DNA of 64,000 nt, from assembly GCA_029851415.1 (NCBI GenBank), contig CM056744.1, positions 59,111,797 to 59,175,796 on the forward strand, read 5' to 3'. Positions 43,178 through 52,103 of this stretch are shown in pieces (the stretch's first letter is position 1; each line of letters opens with the position of its first letter). The position numbers were made by a program, and so were the translations under genes. The notes under the pieces were generated by a model that did no database searches, had not been told where the DNA came from, and saw only the letters and a program-made list of their open reading frames with translations. The stretch is from Eretmocerus hayati. Its lineage: Eukaryota; Arthropoda; Insecta; Hymenoptera; Aphelinidae.

Positions 43178-45603
43178 GTCTCAACCGAATACCCAACCTT
43201 GCCACAACCTTGGCATTTCTCATTTCTTTTTGGACATTCGTGCGAAGCGTGGCCCGTTGCATGGCAAGTATAACATTGCTGGGTTGGACACTCGCGCGAG
43301 AGATGTCCAGTTTCGCTGCAGTTGAAGCACGCTCCTCGTGTCAACTGTTCCTGACGTTTCTGTATACTCTCGGCGCTCGCAGGCCTCGCATTCCTCTGCG
43401 TCCCAGACGCCCCTGGCATTTGCCAGTACGGGTAGGGCGGAAATCCCCACGGATAGCCCCATGGTCCCGCTTGTGGTGCTGGTGGGGTCGGTGGCGGAGG
43501 TGCGGAAGGCGTGGGCGTTGAAGTGCTGGCGGGTTTGGTGGCGTTGGTCGTCACCGCAGCGGTCTCCGCTGCTGCACCTGCACTCGTCCCATTTTCATTC
43601 TTCTTACCTCCCCTTCTTCCCCTCCCCTTGCCTTTTTGGCCGCCATCAGCGTTGGCAGGGTTCGCAGGGGTGGTGGCCGGTGGCGGCTTGGACTCCGGGG
43701 CCTTCGCTTCGGGTTTATTTCCAACCGTCAATCCAGCGACCTGCCCAGTGGCTTCTTCCAATTCAGTGGAGGCTACTTTCCTTGAAGTGCTACTCGAACC
43801 TTGGTAGGCCGTCCCCGGGATGCGGGATTTGTCCTGCGATGGCGGAGCTATGTATCGCGCGTCCCACTCCAGCTGTTTTTCAAACTTTTTGCCGTAATAT
43901 TGAATCTCGGTCAGCGTTCTCACGTCCTTAGTCTCTAAGTATCGACGGACTTCCGGTCTCAAATTGCGGATCACGATATTGAAAACTACTTCCTCGCTCG
44001 GCGGATGCTTGAAATGCCCCACGATAAGGCGGATACAAGTCAGATACGGCGCGATTTGTTCGTTTTTCCCCTGCGTACGGCGATATAACTCTTCCATCAA
44101 ATCCTGATGGTCTACGTGTCCGACATACTGATCGCGAAACGCTTGTTTGAAGTCTCTCCAGGTCGCGATTCCCCTACGATGTGTACGATACCACGTGCGC
44201 GCTCGATCGGTCAATATACTCGGCATAGCTGCTAAGACCTCCGCGTCGGATAGGTCGATCGCTTCCATGCACTCTTTCACGGAGGCAAGAAACTCTTCAG
44301 CCTTATCTTTACGACCCTTCGGTTCCCCGTCGAACGAAATTTTCCAGCTCGCGAACGTCTTTATTACTTGTACGATTCGCTCCGACTTTTTCTGCTCCTT
44401 TGAAACTACTCGTTTGCCCTTGGAGCGGGACCTCCTCGACACCGGTGTCTCCATTTCCCATTCGTCGCTGCTAGACGACCCCGAGAACCAGTCACGGCGA
44501 GAACTTTGGTCTTTGGAGTGGCGGATTCCGGGCGGAGCTTGCTCCTGCATCAAAGCTTGTTGAGTAGGGCCTGGCTGCGCTGGTTCACCATGCATTGGCA
44601 GTGTAGTTCTCACCTGCTCCCGGCGATCTTCACGTGGTCGCTGGCGAGTCTCGCCAGCATAAGCTCCCTGCGACGTCTCCTGAGTCCTGGGGCCTACCGG
44701 CGTCTGGGCGATAGGTGGAGCTTGCGGGTTAGAAGGCACCTGGTTGGTGGTCTGGCTGCCACGCAGGTTCTGCAACCGGTCACGTTGTTGGCGGATATAC
44801 TCAGCATCGTCACCTGAACTGTCGTTACTTCTTCCCGCTGTCGCTCTCTGATCTCGTTCCGACTCCGAGTCTCTTACTTCTCGAATTGAAGCTGTAGACG
44901 TCACATGCGGTGGCAGGAACGGAGGCATGAACGGCGGAATGTTCCAGCCTCCCATCGCGGTTGGGTGTGGCAGTGTTGCATTAGCCCATCCGGCGAAGGG
45001 CGTGTTCTGGCACATTTGGCGGAAAGATTCGGCAGCCGCGATCAAATTCTGGTAACCGGCTGGCATCACGTGACCCGGTGTCGCGATTGACCCGTGTGAA
45101 CTGGTGACCGTCGCGGTCGCGGAGGTGCTGGCCATAGTCGTCACATTCGCACTCTGTGTGACCCCAGTTGTCGACGTAACAACCACGGGGTCCTCCAGTT
45201 CGTATTCAAAATCTGCTTCAGGTTCGCTGTCGTCGCCCAGTTCAACTCCCTCTAATTGTTGTATCGCCCGTCTAGCCGCTGGCGAGAGTGGGCTGGGTTC
45301 CTTCGGTAGCTCGTCGACCGCGGGTTCCCAAGGAACTTTCTCGCTCGGGTTGATTGTCATAAGGTCGTATCGTAGCAAACGGAGTCTCGTAGCGTTAAAA
45401 GTGCCCCTTAGATTGAGCCCCGCTTCGCTCAGGCGGGCCATAACTTCGTCGTAACTAAGATTCGCAACTAACTTGGCCGCACCTACATATCGTTGGTCTT
45501 TCCCGAGTATTTCGGCAATCTCCGGTGTAATCGTCATCTTCCTCCGTTGACCCTCCGAAGGGATCGACATCGATGGTTTCTTCCCGACCATTTTTCTACC
45601 CAC
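43084..45603 (-). CDS. gag: Element B gag (839 aa)
   Basis: The frame opens with a short basic N-terminus and a SAP-like helical region (residues about 25-85), followed by a long P/T/S/Q-rich disordered part. A Retrotrans_gag-type capsid core lies near residues 415-525 (DRARTWYRTHRRGIATWRDF is characteristic). The nucleocapsid near residues 755-815 has CFNCSETGHLSREC, CYTCHATGHASHEC and CQGCGKVGYSVETC; the third has Y where the knuckle histidine is expected. Gag forms the particle and packages RNA. The frame is intact and ends at TGA (43084-43086) after the frameshift site. The ATG at 45603 is the first in frame after a stop; another lies five codons in. Confidence 0.85.
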   Translation of the reverse strand: MGRKMVGKKPSMSIPSEGQRRKMTITPEIAEILGKDQRYVGAAKLVANLSYDEVMARLSEAGLNLRGTFNATRLRLLRYDLMTINPSEKVPWEPAVDELPKEPSPLSPAARRAIQQLEGVELGDDSEPEADFEYELEDPVVVTSTTGVTQSANVTTMASTSATATVTSSHGSIATPGHVMPAGYQNLIAAAESFRQMCQNTPFAGWANATLPHPTAMGGWNIPPFMPPFLPPHVTSTASIREVRDSESERDQRATAGRSNDSSGDDAEYIRQQRDRLQNLRGSQTTNQVPSNPQAPPIAQTPVGPRTQETSQGAYAGETRQRPREDRREQVRTTLPMHGEPAQPGPTQQALMQEQAPPGIRHSKDQSSRRDWFSGSSSSDEWEMETPVSRRSRSKGKRVVSKEQKKSERIVQVIKTFASWKISFDGEPKGRKDKAEEFLASVKECMEAIDLSDAEVLAAMPSILTDRARTWYRTHRRGIATWRDFKQAFRDQYVGHVDHQDLMEELYRRTQGKNEQIAPYLTCIRLIVGHFKHPPSEEVVFNIVIRNLRPEVRRYLETKDVRTLTEIQYYGKKFEKQLEWDARYIAPPSQDKSRIPGTAYQGSSSTSRKVASTELEEATGQVAGLTVGNKPEAKAPESKPPPATTPANPANADGGQKGKGRGRRGGKKNENGTSAGAAAETAAVTTNATKPASTSTPTPSAPPPPTPPAPQAGPWGYPWGFPPYPYWQMPGASGTQRNARPASAESIQKRQEQLTRGACFNCSETGHLSRECPTQQCYTCHATGHASHECPKRNEKCQGCGKVGYSVETCPDCKWALKYSGNGPAGAQGGTPPAPQNSK
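43103..43144 (-). promoter_or_regulatory. Predicted -1 ribosomal frameshift site and downstream stem
   Basis: On the minus strand the heptamer G GGA AAC (43144-43138) lies in the correct phase in gag (codons TCG GGA AAC). Slipping back one base enters the pol frame. Fourteen bases later GCAGGGGGGAACCCCTCCTGC can fold into a GC stem (43123-43103), and the intervening GC-rich sequence may add pairing. Confidence 0.6.
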
Positions 45604-46250
45604 GCGATGACGCTCAACTTGTCGCGGAATAATTCAGGTCTTGGTGGTTCCCTCGATGAGATAGGCGGATCCCCAAAACCCACTGGCGGACCCTGCTGAG
45701 ACGATTGTCTCGGCGGACTCCTTGTTGAGGTTTTGGATCCTCGACGGGAAATTTGGGAAATTGGGCAAGGATAAGGATACGGAAGTCCCCCTCCACCTCT
45801 ACTCACACTAGTATCATTAATATGGCATGCAATGTAATCAGATGGGGACGGAGAGTCGTGTATCCTGCGCAGGTTCCGCAATTGGTGTAGGAACGCACTA
45901 GCTCCTCGAGTTATTCCGCGCGAGTCGAACAGTGACCTACGATTTTATACATTACTTGACCTAGCTTCGCGATGTGAGAGCATGTTCCGTTGATCGATCC
46001 GATGAGAGTTGTGCATATTCTACAGAAAATAGTCCGAAAACCCGAAAGCTACGAAGCATATTGGCCCCAAAACGGAATCGGAATTTTCGGAGACGCCCTC
46101 TACCGGCTTGATTGATGGGACAAATTTTCCGCAACGCTTATCGCAGCGAGCAAATTCGTAGGAATCGAGTCGTGTGGTTCAATCACGTAATCGACGAAAA
46201 ATCGGTATAACTTCATTCGACGTCAAAACGGAAGTGACTACCGATATAGG
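45604..46250 (-). other. Element B leader between the tandem array and gag
   Basis: About 650 bp without a supportable gene. The minus-strand ORFs at 45534-45881 overlap the gag start in other frames. Confidence 0.5.
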
Positions 46251-47400
46251 TGCTTCACGAGCTTCAGTTTGAGTACCCACATGGTGGGGTAACTATTAGT
46301 CGGACCCCCCGGAGGTCAATGGCGTCGAAGGGTGAAGCGGCAGTGCTGCCCCCTGTGGCGGACCGTGAAGTACTCCTCAAGAGCTATCCAACCAGTACCC
46401 ACACGACGGGTGTTGCTCCAAAAAGAAACTCGCGCGCGTGGTGGCGCCATGGTGCGCCACGGTGGTGAAGCGCCCTCTATCGTCCCGGATAGTATTCACG
46501 AAGTCAAGACCAACGAGTACCCACACGGTGGGGTCCGCGTCAAAAAAAGAACTCGCGCGACAGGTGGCGCTGGTGTGCGCGACGATGGCGTAGCGCCCTC
46601 TAGCGGTCCGAATAGTACTCGCAGAGACGTGTTCAACGAGTACCCACACGGTGGGTTTCGCGTCAATGAGAAGCTCGCGCGCCAGGTGGCGCTGGTGTGC
46701 GCGACGATGGCGGAGCGCCCTCTAGCGGCCCGAATAGTACTCGCCAAGACGTGATCAACGAGTACCCACACGGTGGGTTCCGCGTCAATAGGGAGCTCGC
46801 GCGCCAGGTGGCGCTGGTGTGCGCGACGATGGCGGGGCGCCCTCTAGCGGTCCAAATAGTACTCGCCGAGATGGGTTCAACGAGTACCCGCACGGTGGGT
46901 TCCACGTCAATAGGGAGCTCGCGCGCCAGGTGGCGCCGGTGTGCGCGACGATGGCGGAGCGCCCTCTAGCGGTCCGAATAGTACTCGCCGAGATGGGTTC
47001 AACGAGTACCCACACGGTGGGTTCCGCGTCAATAGGGAGCTCGCGCGCCAGGTGGCGCTGGTGTGCGCGACGATGGCGGAGCGCCCTCTAGCGGTCCGAA
47101 TAGTACTCGCCGAGATGGGTTCAACGAGTACCCACACGGTGGGTTCCGCGTCAATAGGGAGCTCGCGCGCCAGGTGGCGCTGGTGTGCGCGACGATGGCG
47201 GAGCGCCCTCTAGCGGTCCGGATAGTACTCGCCGAGATGGGTTCAACGAGTACCCACACGGTGGGTTCCGCGTTAATAGGGAGCTCGCGCGCCAGGTGGC
47301 GCTGGTGTGCGCGAAGATGGCGGAGCGCCCTCTATCGTCACGAAGAGTACTCGTCAGGAGCTTTCCATCGAATACCCACACGACGGGGTATTCTACAAAC
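46250..47400. repeat. 122-bp tandem array in the element B leader (about 9 units) with CTCF-like motifs
   Basis: The unit starts GAGTACCCACACGGTGGG, and its period is exactly 122 bp across the central copies; outer copies are more diverged. Within each unit are GCGCCAGGTGGCGCT on the plus strand (46679, 46801, 46923, 47045, 47167, 47289; variant at 46557) and CCGCTAGAGGGCGCT on the minus strand (right-end coordinates 46606, 46728, 46850, 46972, 47094, 47216; variants at 46483 and 47338). Both match the CTCF core AG(A/G)(G/T)GGC(A/G)(G/C). The array lies between the 5' LTR and gag. The overlapping ORFs on both strands come from the repeat having no stops in several frames. Confidence 0.9.
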
Positions 47401-47639
47401 GGGTCACTGTGCGCGAGCCGGGGCGAATGCGCGGCACTATGGGGGTGGGGGGTGATGACACTCGTCGACACAAAGTGTTCGGGAGTAGGCGCGCAGGATC
47501 GCACGCGAATAATATTAAATCATCGGCATACACCGAGGGCCCGATATTCACCCTAAATTCGCGTAGTACCGCGTCAATGCTCTCACGCGCACGCGCAGTG
47601 TCCGCAGTTTCGTTCCGGACGCACCCGGGCGTCAACCGT
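47401..47639 (-). other. Element B leader, LTR-proximal part
   Basis: About 240 bp between the primer-binding site and the tandem array. No gene. Confidence 0.5.
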
Positions 47640-47658
47640 GATCCTGGCAGGATCGCCA
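47640..47658 (-). other. Element B primer-binding site, tRNA-Arg type
   Basis: TGGCGATCCTGCCAGGATC on the minus strand directly abuts the 5' LTR. Its complement TCCTGGCAGGATCG-CCA matches a tRNA-Arg 3' end as I recall it. Confidence 0.65.
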
Positions 47659-49080
47659 TGTAACGTGGTGGGCATCAGCAGGGGGGAAATTCCTGAAAAG
47701 CTAAACCCGCTACCTCATTTATTTGGGCCGGATCAGGTCAGGGCCAGGCACCCCGCACCACGAGGGGCGGGACAGTGGGGCAAATTGGGAGCACCTGAAA
47801 ATCACGAAAATATTCTGCGGACACTGTATATATATATCGGATCGAAAATAATCACTCTCCGGATTACGAAATTACAAACGGAATTTTATTGCTATTAGGA
47901 ACTCATTTCGAGGCACGCAGGCCAATAAAACTAATTACAACGCCATCTGTGGCGAAAACTGTCATCAAATCGTTCATTTGTCCAACAACTCAAGGAAAAT
48001 CACAATATCACAAAGTCACTTTACAGCGGAAACACCCACGTACATTGGCTCGAAATGATTCACTGCACTGTTTCGGCGGAATCACCCATGTACATTGTGG
48101 GCGGAGCTAACGCGAGGGGTGGGAGCTATTTCCCCAGCCGGCGGGCCCGTCCCTCTCCAACTCTCCGCGCCTTCGTCTCCGGAAGTCAGAGTGATGACAC
48201 AAAATGGCCGCTATAGCGACCCGCGTGGCTCAGCATGGCCAAAACGTGCATGCGAAATTGGCACGGGGAGTTGGAGGAGCACGGTTGCGACGCGATGGGT
48301 CGGCGGACAAGAGGGACGCACCGCGTCGCGAGCTGGGAAAATAGGCCACCCGGTAGCCCTGGACACGACTCTCCGCCCGGGGGGGGGGGGGGGGGGTCAC
48401 GATGTGGGTGGATGCACCCGGGGGAAAACGCAATACCACTCACCGCGGTCGACGTCGTCTGGACGCACCCTGATGATAGCGCTCCTGCTGCGCTGTTGCT
48501 GCTCCGTTGCTGGGGCCACTTGCCTGCACTGCTGCAGCTCTCTCTCTCTCTCTCTCAAGCCCAGTCCGGGTCACCCTCCAAGAGTTGGGCACCCTGGGCG
48601 AGATGTGGTCGTGTGGGGTGGCCACGCGTCAGCACGCGCTGACAAGTCTGGGCACTCACTGGGTTCACCCACACGCACACACACACACCAAAAGTTTGAT
48701 ACACCCGCGGCGCGATCACTCGACCCGTCCTGGGTCACTTGTCCTGGAGCACGGCGAATTTATAGGCGCGAAGTACGGGTAGGTCTCACCAGGCTGGCAG
48801 CCATCCCAAGAATGCCGGCCGGCGATGCGCGGCGCGGCTTCCTCAAGCCCGCGCGAGCGCTGCGCCGCCCGGTTTGGTGGGCTGGACGGTGCTGCCACCA
48901 CGCTGGTGGCGGGAGCCATCAGCCTATTTGAATCGTCGTCGTCGTCCTCTTCTCGTCACCTCGGGCACCTCAACAGAAAAGTGTGACACACGAAAAATCA
49001 GACCTTGATTACTTTGCCCGAGGTGACGACGAGAGCTTCTGTGGGACGAGCTAGAACGTGCTGCAACGTTCCACGTTGCA
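47659..49080 (-). mobile_element. Element B 5' LTR (1422 bp)
   Basis: Same ends and near-identical sequence to 35474-36898. On the minus strand it has a TATAAA box (complement at 48759-48764) within CGCGCCTATAAATTCGCC, and AATAAA (complement at 47885-47890), consistent with promoter and poly(A) signals of the element. A G tract (about 48378-48396) and a CT run (about 48539-48557) vary in length between LTR copies. Confidence 0.9.
48759..48764 (-). promoter_or_regulatory. Element B LTR TATA box
   Basis: TATAAA on the minus strand in a GC-rich context, in the LTR adjoining the leader; the identical box is in the 3' LTR. Transcription would run leftward through the leader and gag. Confidence 0.55.
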
Positions 49081-49624
49081 GATTATTCCAGAAACAATGT
49101 TTTCAATGCTGTTAAAGATAGATATTTGAATGATCTACAGATCTTCAATGAATTTCTTTTGTTTCTCGATCGGAATTCCACCATGGATTCGAGATTTCGA
49201 ATAGAACGAGAACCGCCTGCTACATTTCAGTCTGAGTCTCCGCATATGAGAGCTCAGCAACCTGTTGTCAAGACTGAGTCATGACTTACAAGTGCTCAGC
49301 AATCCATTTCCAAGACTGATTCTCTGCATATACGAGATCAGCAATCTATTCTCAAGTTTGAGTCTCCGCATATAAGAGCTCAGCCAGCTTGTTCCAATTC
49401 CAAGTCACGATATACAAGTGCTCAGCAAGCTAGTCTTTGGCTTGAGTATCTATATAAGAGTGCTCAGCAATCTGTTCTCAAATCTGAGTTGCAACATGAA
49501 AGCGCTGAACAAGATACCCCCTCGCCTGAGTTACAATACATAGTTGCTCAGAGGGATAATTTCAAGTCTGAGTCACGATATACAAGTGCTCAGCAATCTA
49601 TTTCCCAATTTGAGTTAAAAAATA
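49081..49624 (+). pseudogene. gag: BEL gag, third piece with 14-residue repeats
   Basis: After element B, a frame with a helical segment (DRYLNDLQIFNEFLLFLDR) leads into nine consecutive 14-codon (42-bp) repeats from 49234 to about 49611. The consensus is ESxHxxAQQxxxK, such as ESPHMRAQQPVVKT. One repeat holds an in-frame TGA (49282-49284). The array is interrupted in a tenth unit by element L at about 49625 and resumes at 51429. The start of the ORF shown at 49489 is internal. Position in BEL gag is inferred from the finger motif farther on. Confidence 0.6.
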
Positions 49625-51428
49625 CGCTGCTAAAAAAATTTAGCAGAATGCTTTCTCATTGCCATAGAAGATGTCAACTAATCTCATATTATTCACTTGT
49701 TATATTGATCAATTCCCCTCATGAAATTTTTATTAAAATATTTATCCATCCAAAATATCAATATAATCAAATGATAAACTTTATGAAATAATCAATCCAC
49801 TATATAATGAATTATTTCTCAATCATTTTCATATAATCTTACGAAATTTTCATGTTTACTAAGGATACTCTTCAAAAATTGCAGTCAATAATATCTTCAT
49901 CAAATGATTCCGCAGTATTATTTCATCAGTACAATAATTTCCCATTGACGGATCTCTACCAAAACAGATTGTTACTGCGTACGCTGTCGCTAACAGACCG
50001 CAAGAACTATAATCAATCTGTTTTTGCGCCTTCTTGAATACTACGAAATCATCTTCTAGTGAAGGATACCTTTTTTTATGGAATCCCTTTCTTTATCATC
50101 CAAATCTTCCAAACTGTGAATGTCACAATACAGGCTGTCATAAATGAATAGAAATAGTGCTCCATAATGTAAGCACCTCCAATGCTTGAAATCATTCGAG
50201 TAGAGAATTTGGATATCTTCACAATAAGTTTCATCAATCATTCAACTTAACTGTGTCAATACCGTGTCTGTAGGTTTGGAATTGGGATAATTTTTTTTCA
50301 AAAACTTCAAAAATGCATTGATTGATTCATCTCCTGACCATGATCCAGAACATAATATATTCTTTCGAATTTCATTAAACTTACTTTCTGTAATTCTAAT
50401 TTCCAGTAGGTGGGACAGAGTGATAGGAATGTAAAGGTCTTTATCCATTTTCATTAACGCGAGAAATCGATTGATGATAGAGATTTTTGGTAAACAGGTG
50501 ATTATGTTAGGGAAGGAATGAATCAGCTGTCGGTGAACTTGAAAATTGGAATAAAATGTATCATTTGGAACGCAAAATTTCGAGACCGATCTGACGAAAT
50601 GTTTTGAGACTTTGTACGTGTATTTCGGAGACTGTGATGATGATGCCAGTGAATTTTGAGCATGATTGCATGGATATTTTTTGACTTGTGAATTTTTTAA
50701 TGAGAAATTTGAAATTTTTCGGAAAGAAGCAAATCTTATAAATGATTTGTACTTCATTTTACTACATGAAAAAAATGTAAAGGAATTAATTTAGATGTTT
50801 TTCGACGTGCTGGATCGATTGGTTGATACGGAATTTTGTTGAATTGTGATTATAAAGGTTTTATAGCCCAACGGGAGAGAGGTGTGTGAAGAATAGAATA
50901 AAACGAACTTCAATCAAAATTCCATATTAACCAATCAATTCAGCACGTCGAGAAACGCGTAAATCAACAGCCTCAGATTTTTTGAGGAGGTAGGAGAGAA
51001 TATTTTTAGTTTTTAAGATGGAAAAAAATTATAAATAAGTGAAGAAAAATGCATAAGTATGAAAGTAATCATCGGGGGGTTCTTGAAATCTAGCATTCCC
51101 ATCTAGAGACGCCTCTGAACATGGCATAAAAATTTCAGGACGATCGATCAAACCAGTGAGGAGTTTTGCTGAGCGATAGAAAACAACATACATACATACA
51201 CACACAGACACGGACAGAGGGCTCGAAAGACGGGGTTGTAGTAATTCTGTGAGGGCTTATAAACAAAAACTGTTACCTACATTCGATAGATCTTGGCGAA
51301 AGGAAGAGGACTGTACCAATTTCATGTATTCAAGAGGTTCACTGGAGGAGAAAAAAATTTTTTTAGAAAAAATTTGACGAAAATTCCGCTGGCACCAAAT
51401 GAATGCTTTCTCTTTTGAGAAAGCAATA
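49625..51428 (-). mobile_element. Element L: 1.8-kb element with Ulp1-like protease gene
   Basis: The whole interval is the diverged reverse complement of 52104-53982. Outer end CGCTGCTAAA, inner end GAGAAAGCAATA; AATA precedes and ends the interval, a possible 4-bp target duplication. Both ends contain a GAATGCTTTCTC string. It carries a decayed cysteine-protease gene (50757-49859) and no recognisable transposase, so it is probably non-autonomous. The remaining part (50760-51428) is noncoding, with an ACACAC-type short repeat near 51190. Confidence 0.7.
49859..50757 (-). pseudogene. Ulp1-like (C48) cysteine protease of element L
   Basis: The minus-strand frame starts at 50757 with about 120 uncharacterised residues, then DESINAFLKFL, which resembles the substrate-side helix of Ulp1-type proteases. 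After an in-frame stop (50244-50242) the same frame gives FKHWRCLHY (H at 50184-50182) and FIYDSL (D at 50139-50137). In a neighbouring frame, reached across an A7 run near 50075, come KQID and SSCGLLATAYA (C at 50002-50000), ending at TAG (49861-49859). The H-D-Q-C order is that of SUMO/Ulp1-family proteases, which remove ubiquitin-like modifiers and are carried by several eukaryotic transposon families. One stop and one frameshift make this copy a pseudogene. Confidence 0.7.
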
Positions 51429-52103
51429 TGAATGCTCAAAAACCTACTTTCAGTTCTCAGTCACAACATAAATGTGCTCAGCAACCTATATTCGAGTATC
51501 AGTCTCCGCATACAAGAGCTCAGCAACCTTCTTTCGAACCCGAGTCTCCGCATATGAGAGCTCAGGAACCTATTCTCAAGTCGGAGTCACGGTTTATATG
51601 TGCTCAGCAACCTATTCTGAAGTTTGAGTCTTCCCAGTTAAGAGCTCAGCCAGATAGTTTTAAGTCAGAGTCGTGACCTCAACAACCGCTTTTCAAGTCT
51701 GGGTCTGAATCGAAAATGCTCAGAAACTTTTGCTAAAATCTGGGACACAATATATATGTGCTCGACGAACCATTCTTCAGCTTCCTTGCTCGTTCGGTGA
51801 GGGTTTTCATTTTTCAATACCTTGCAATATCCTTGAAACCAAATCAGTGCCCGAGGGAGGGAATGCTATCAATCCACTCAATAGATGTCTCACTGGTCTG
51901 TCATTTGAGCATCTTCTTCCAAAGTATACGAATGAAGGATTATGCAATATTTGCAATCGCAGACATTATCCTATTATCCATGACAACGGTTATTCAAACA
52001 GTTCAGATATACCTGAACTGACGGCAAGGTCTATTTATCTTTTCCAACCACCTAGCAAATCAGCATCAATGCTGCTATTGGAGTCGAACCATGTGAATAT
52101 TAT
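51429..52103 (+). pseudogene. gag: BEL gag, fourth piece: more 14-residue repeats and the CCHH finger
   Basis: The repeat array resumes in frame: five further 14-codon units start at 51458, 51500, 51542, 51584 and 51626 (such as QSPHTRAQQPSFEP), then break at a TGA (51674-51676). In the next frame (51730-52140) lies LCNICNRRHYPIIH at about 51940-51981. This C-x2-C-x3-H-x4-H finger matches the BEL/Pao-specific form and not the retroviral CCHC knuckle. Gag binds element RNA through it. The frame runs into element R at about 52104. Confidence 0.7.

Larger units (their letters stand above)
35474..49080 (-). mobile_element. Element B: Ty3/gypsy LTR retrotransposon (13.6 kb)
   Basis: Read on the minus strand: 5' LTR 47659-49080, tRNA-Arg-type primer-binding site, 2.0-kb leader with a 122-bp tandem array, gag 45603-43084, a -1 frameshift to protease-RT (to 41222), RNase H-integrase, a 741-codon zinc-knuckle region (39400-37175), polypurine tract and 3' LTR 35474-36898. 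Domain order PR-RT-RH-IN is that of Ty3/gypsy. LTRs are nearly identical and the coding frames carry only two in-frame stops, so it is the youngest large element here. GC content is much higher than that of its surroundings. Confidence 0.9.

Noticed and set aside
46250..47400. CRISPR array
   Set aside because: The repeated unit is 122 bp with no variable spacers, in eukaryotic element DNA. It is a tandem repeat in a retrotransposon leader.
46332..47504. Chains of 76-130 aa ORFs with repeating sequence
   Set aside because: They are translations of the 122-bp array in several frames on both strands, without a start context or domain.
48095..48931. 278-aa ORF
   Set aside because: It is wholly inside the element B 5' LTR and antisense to the element; it is duplicated in the 3' LTR.
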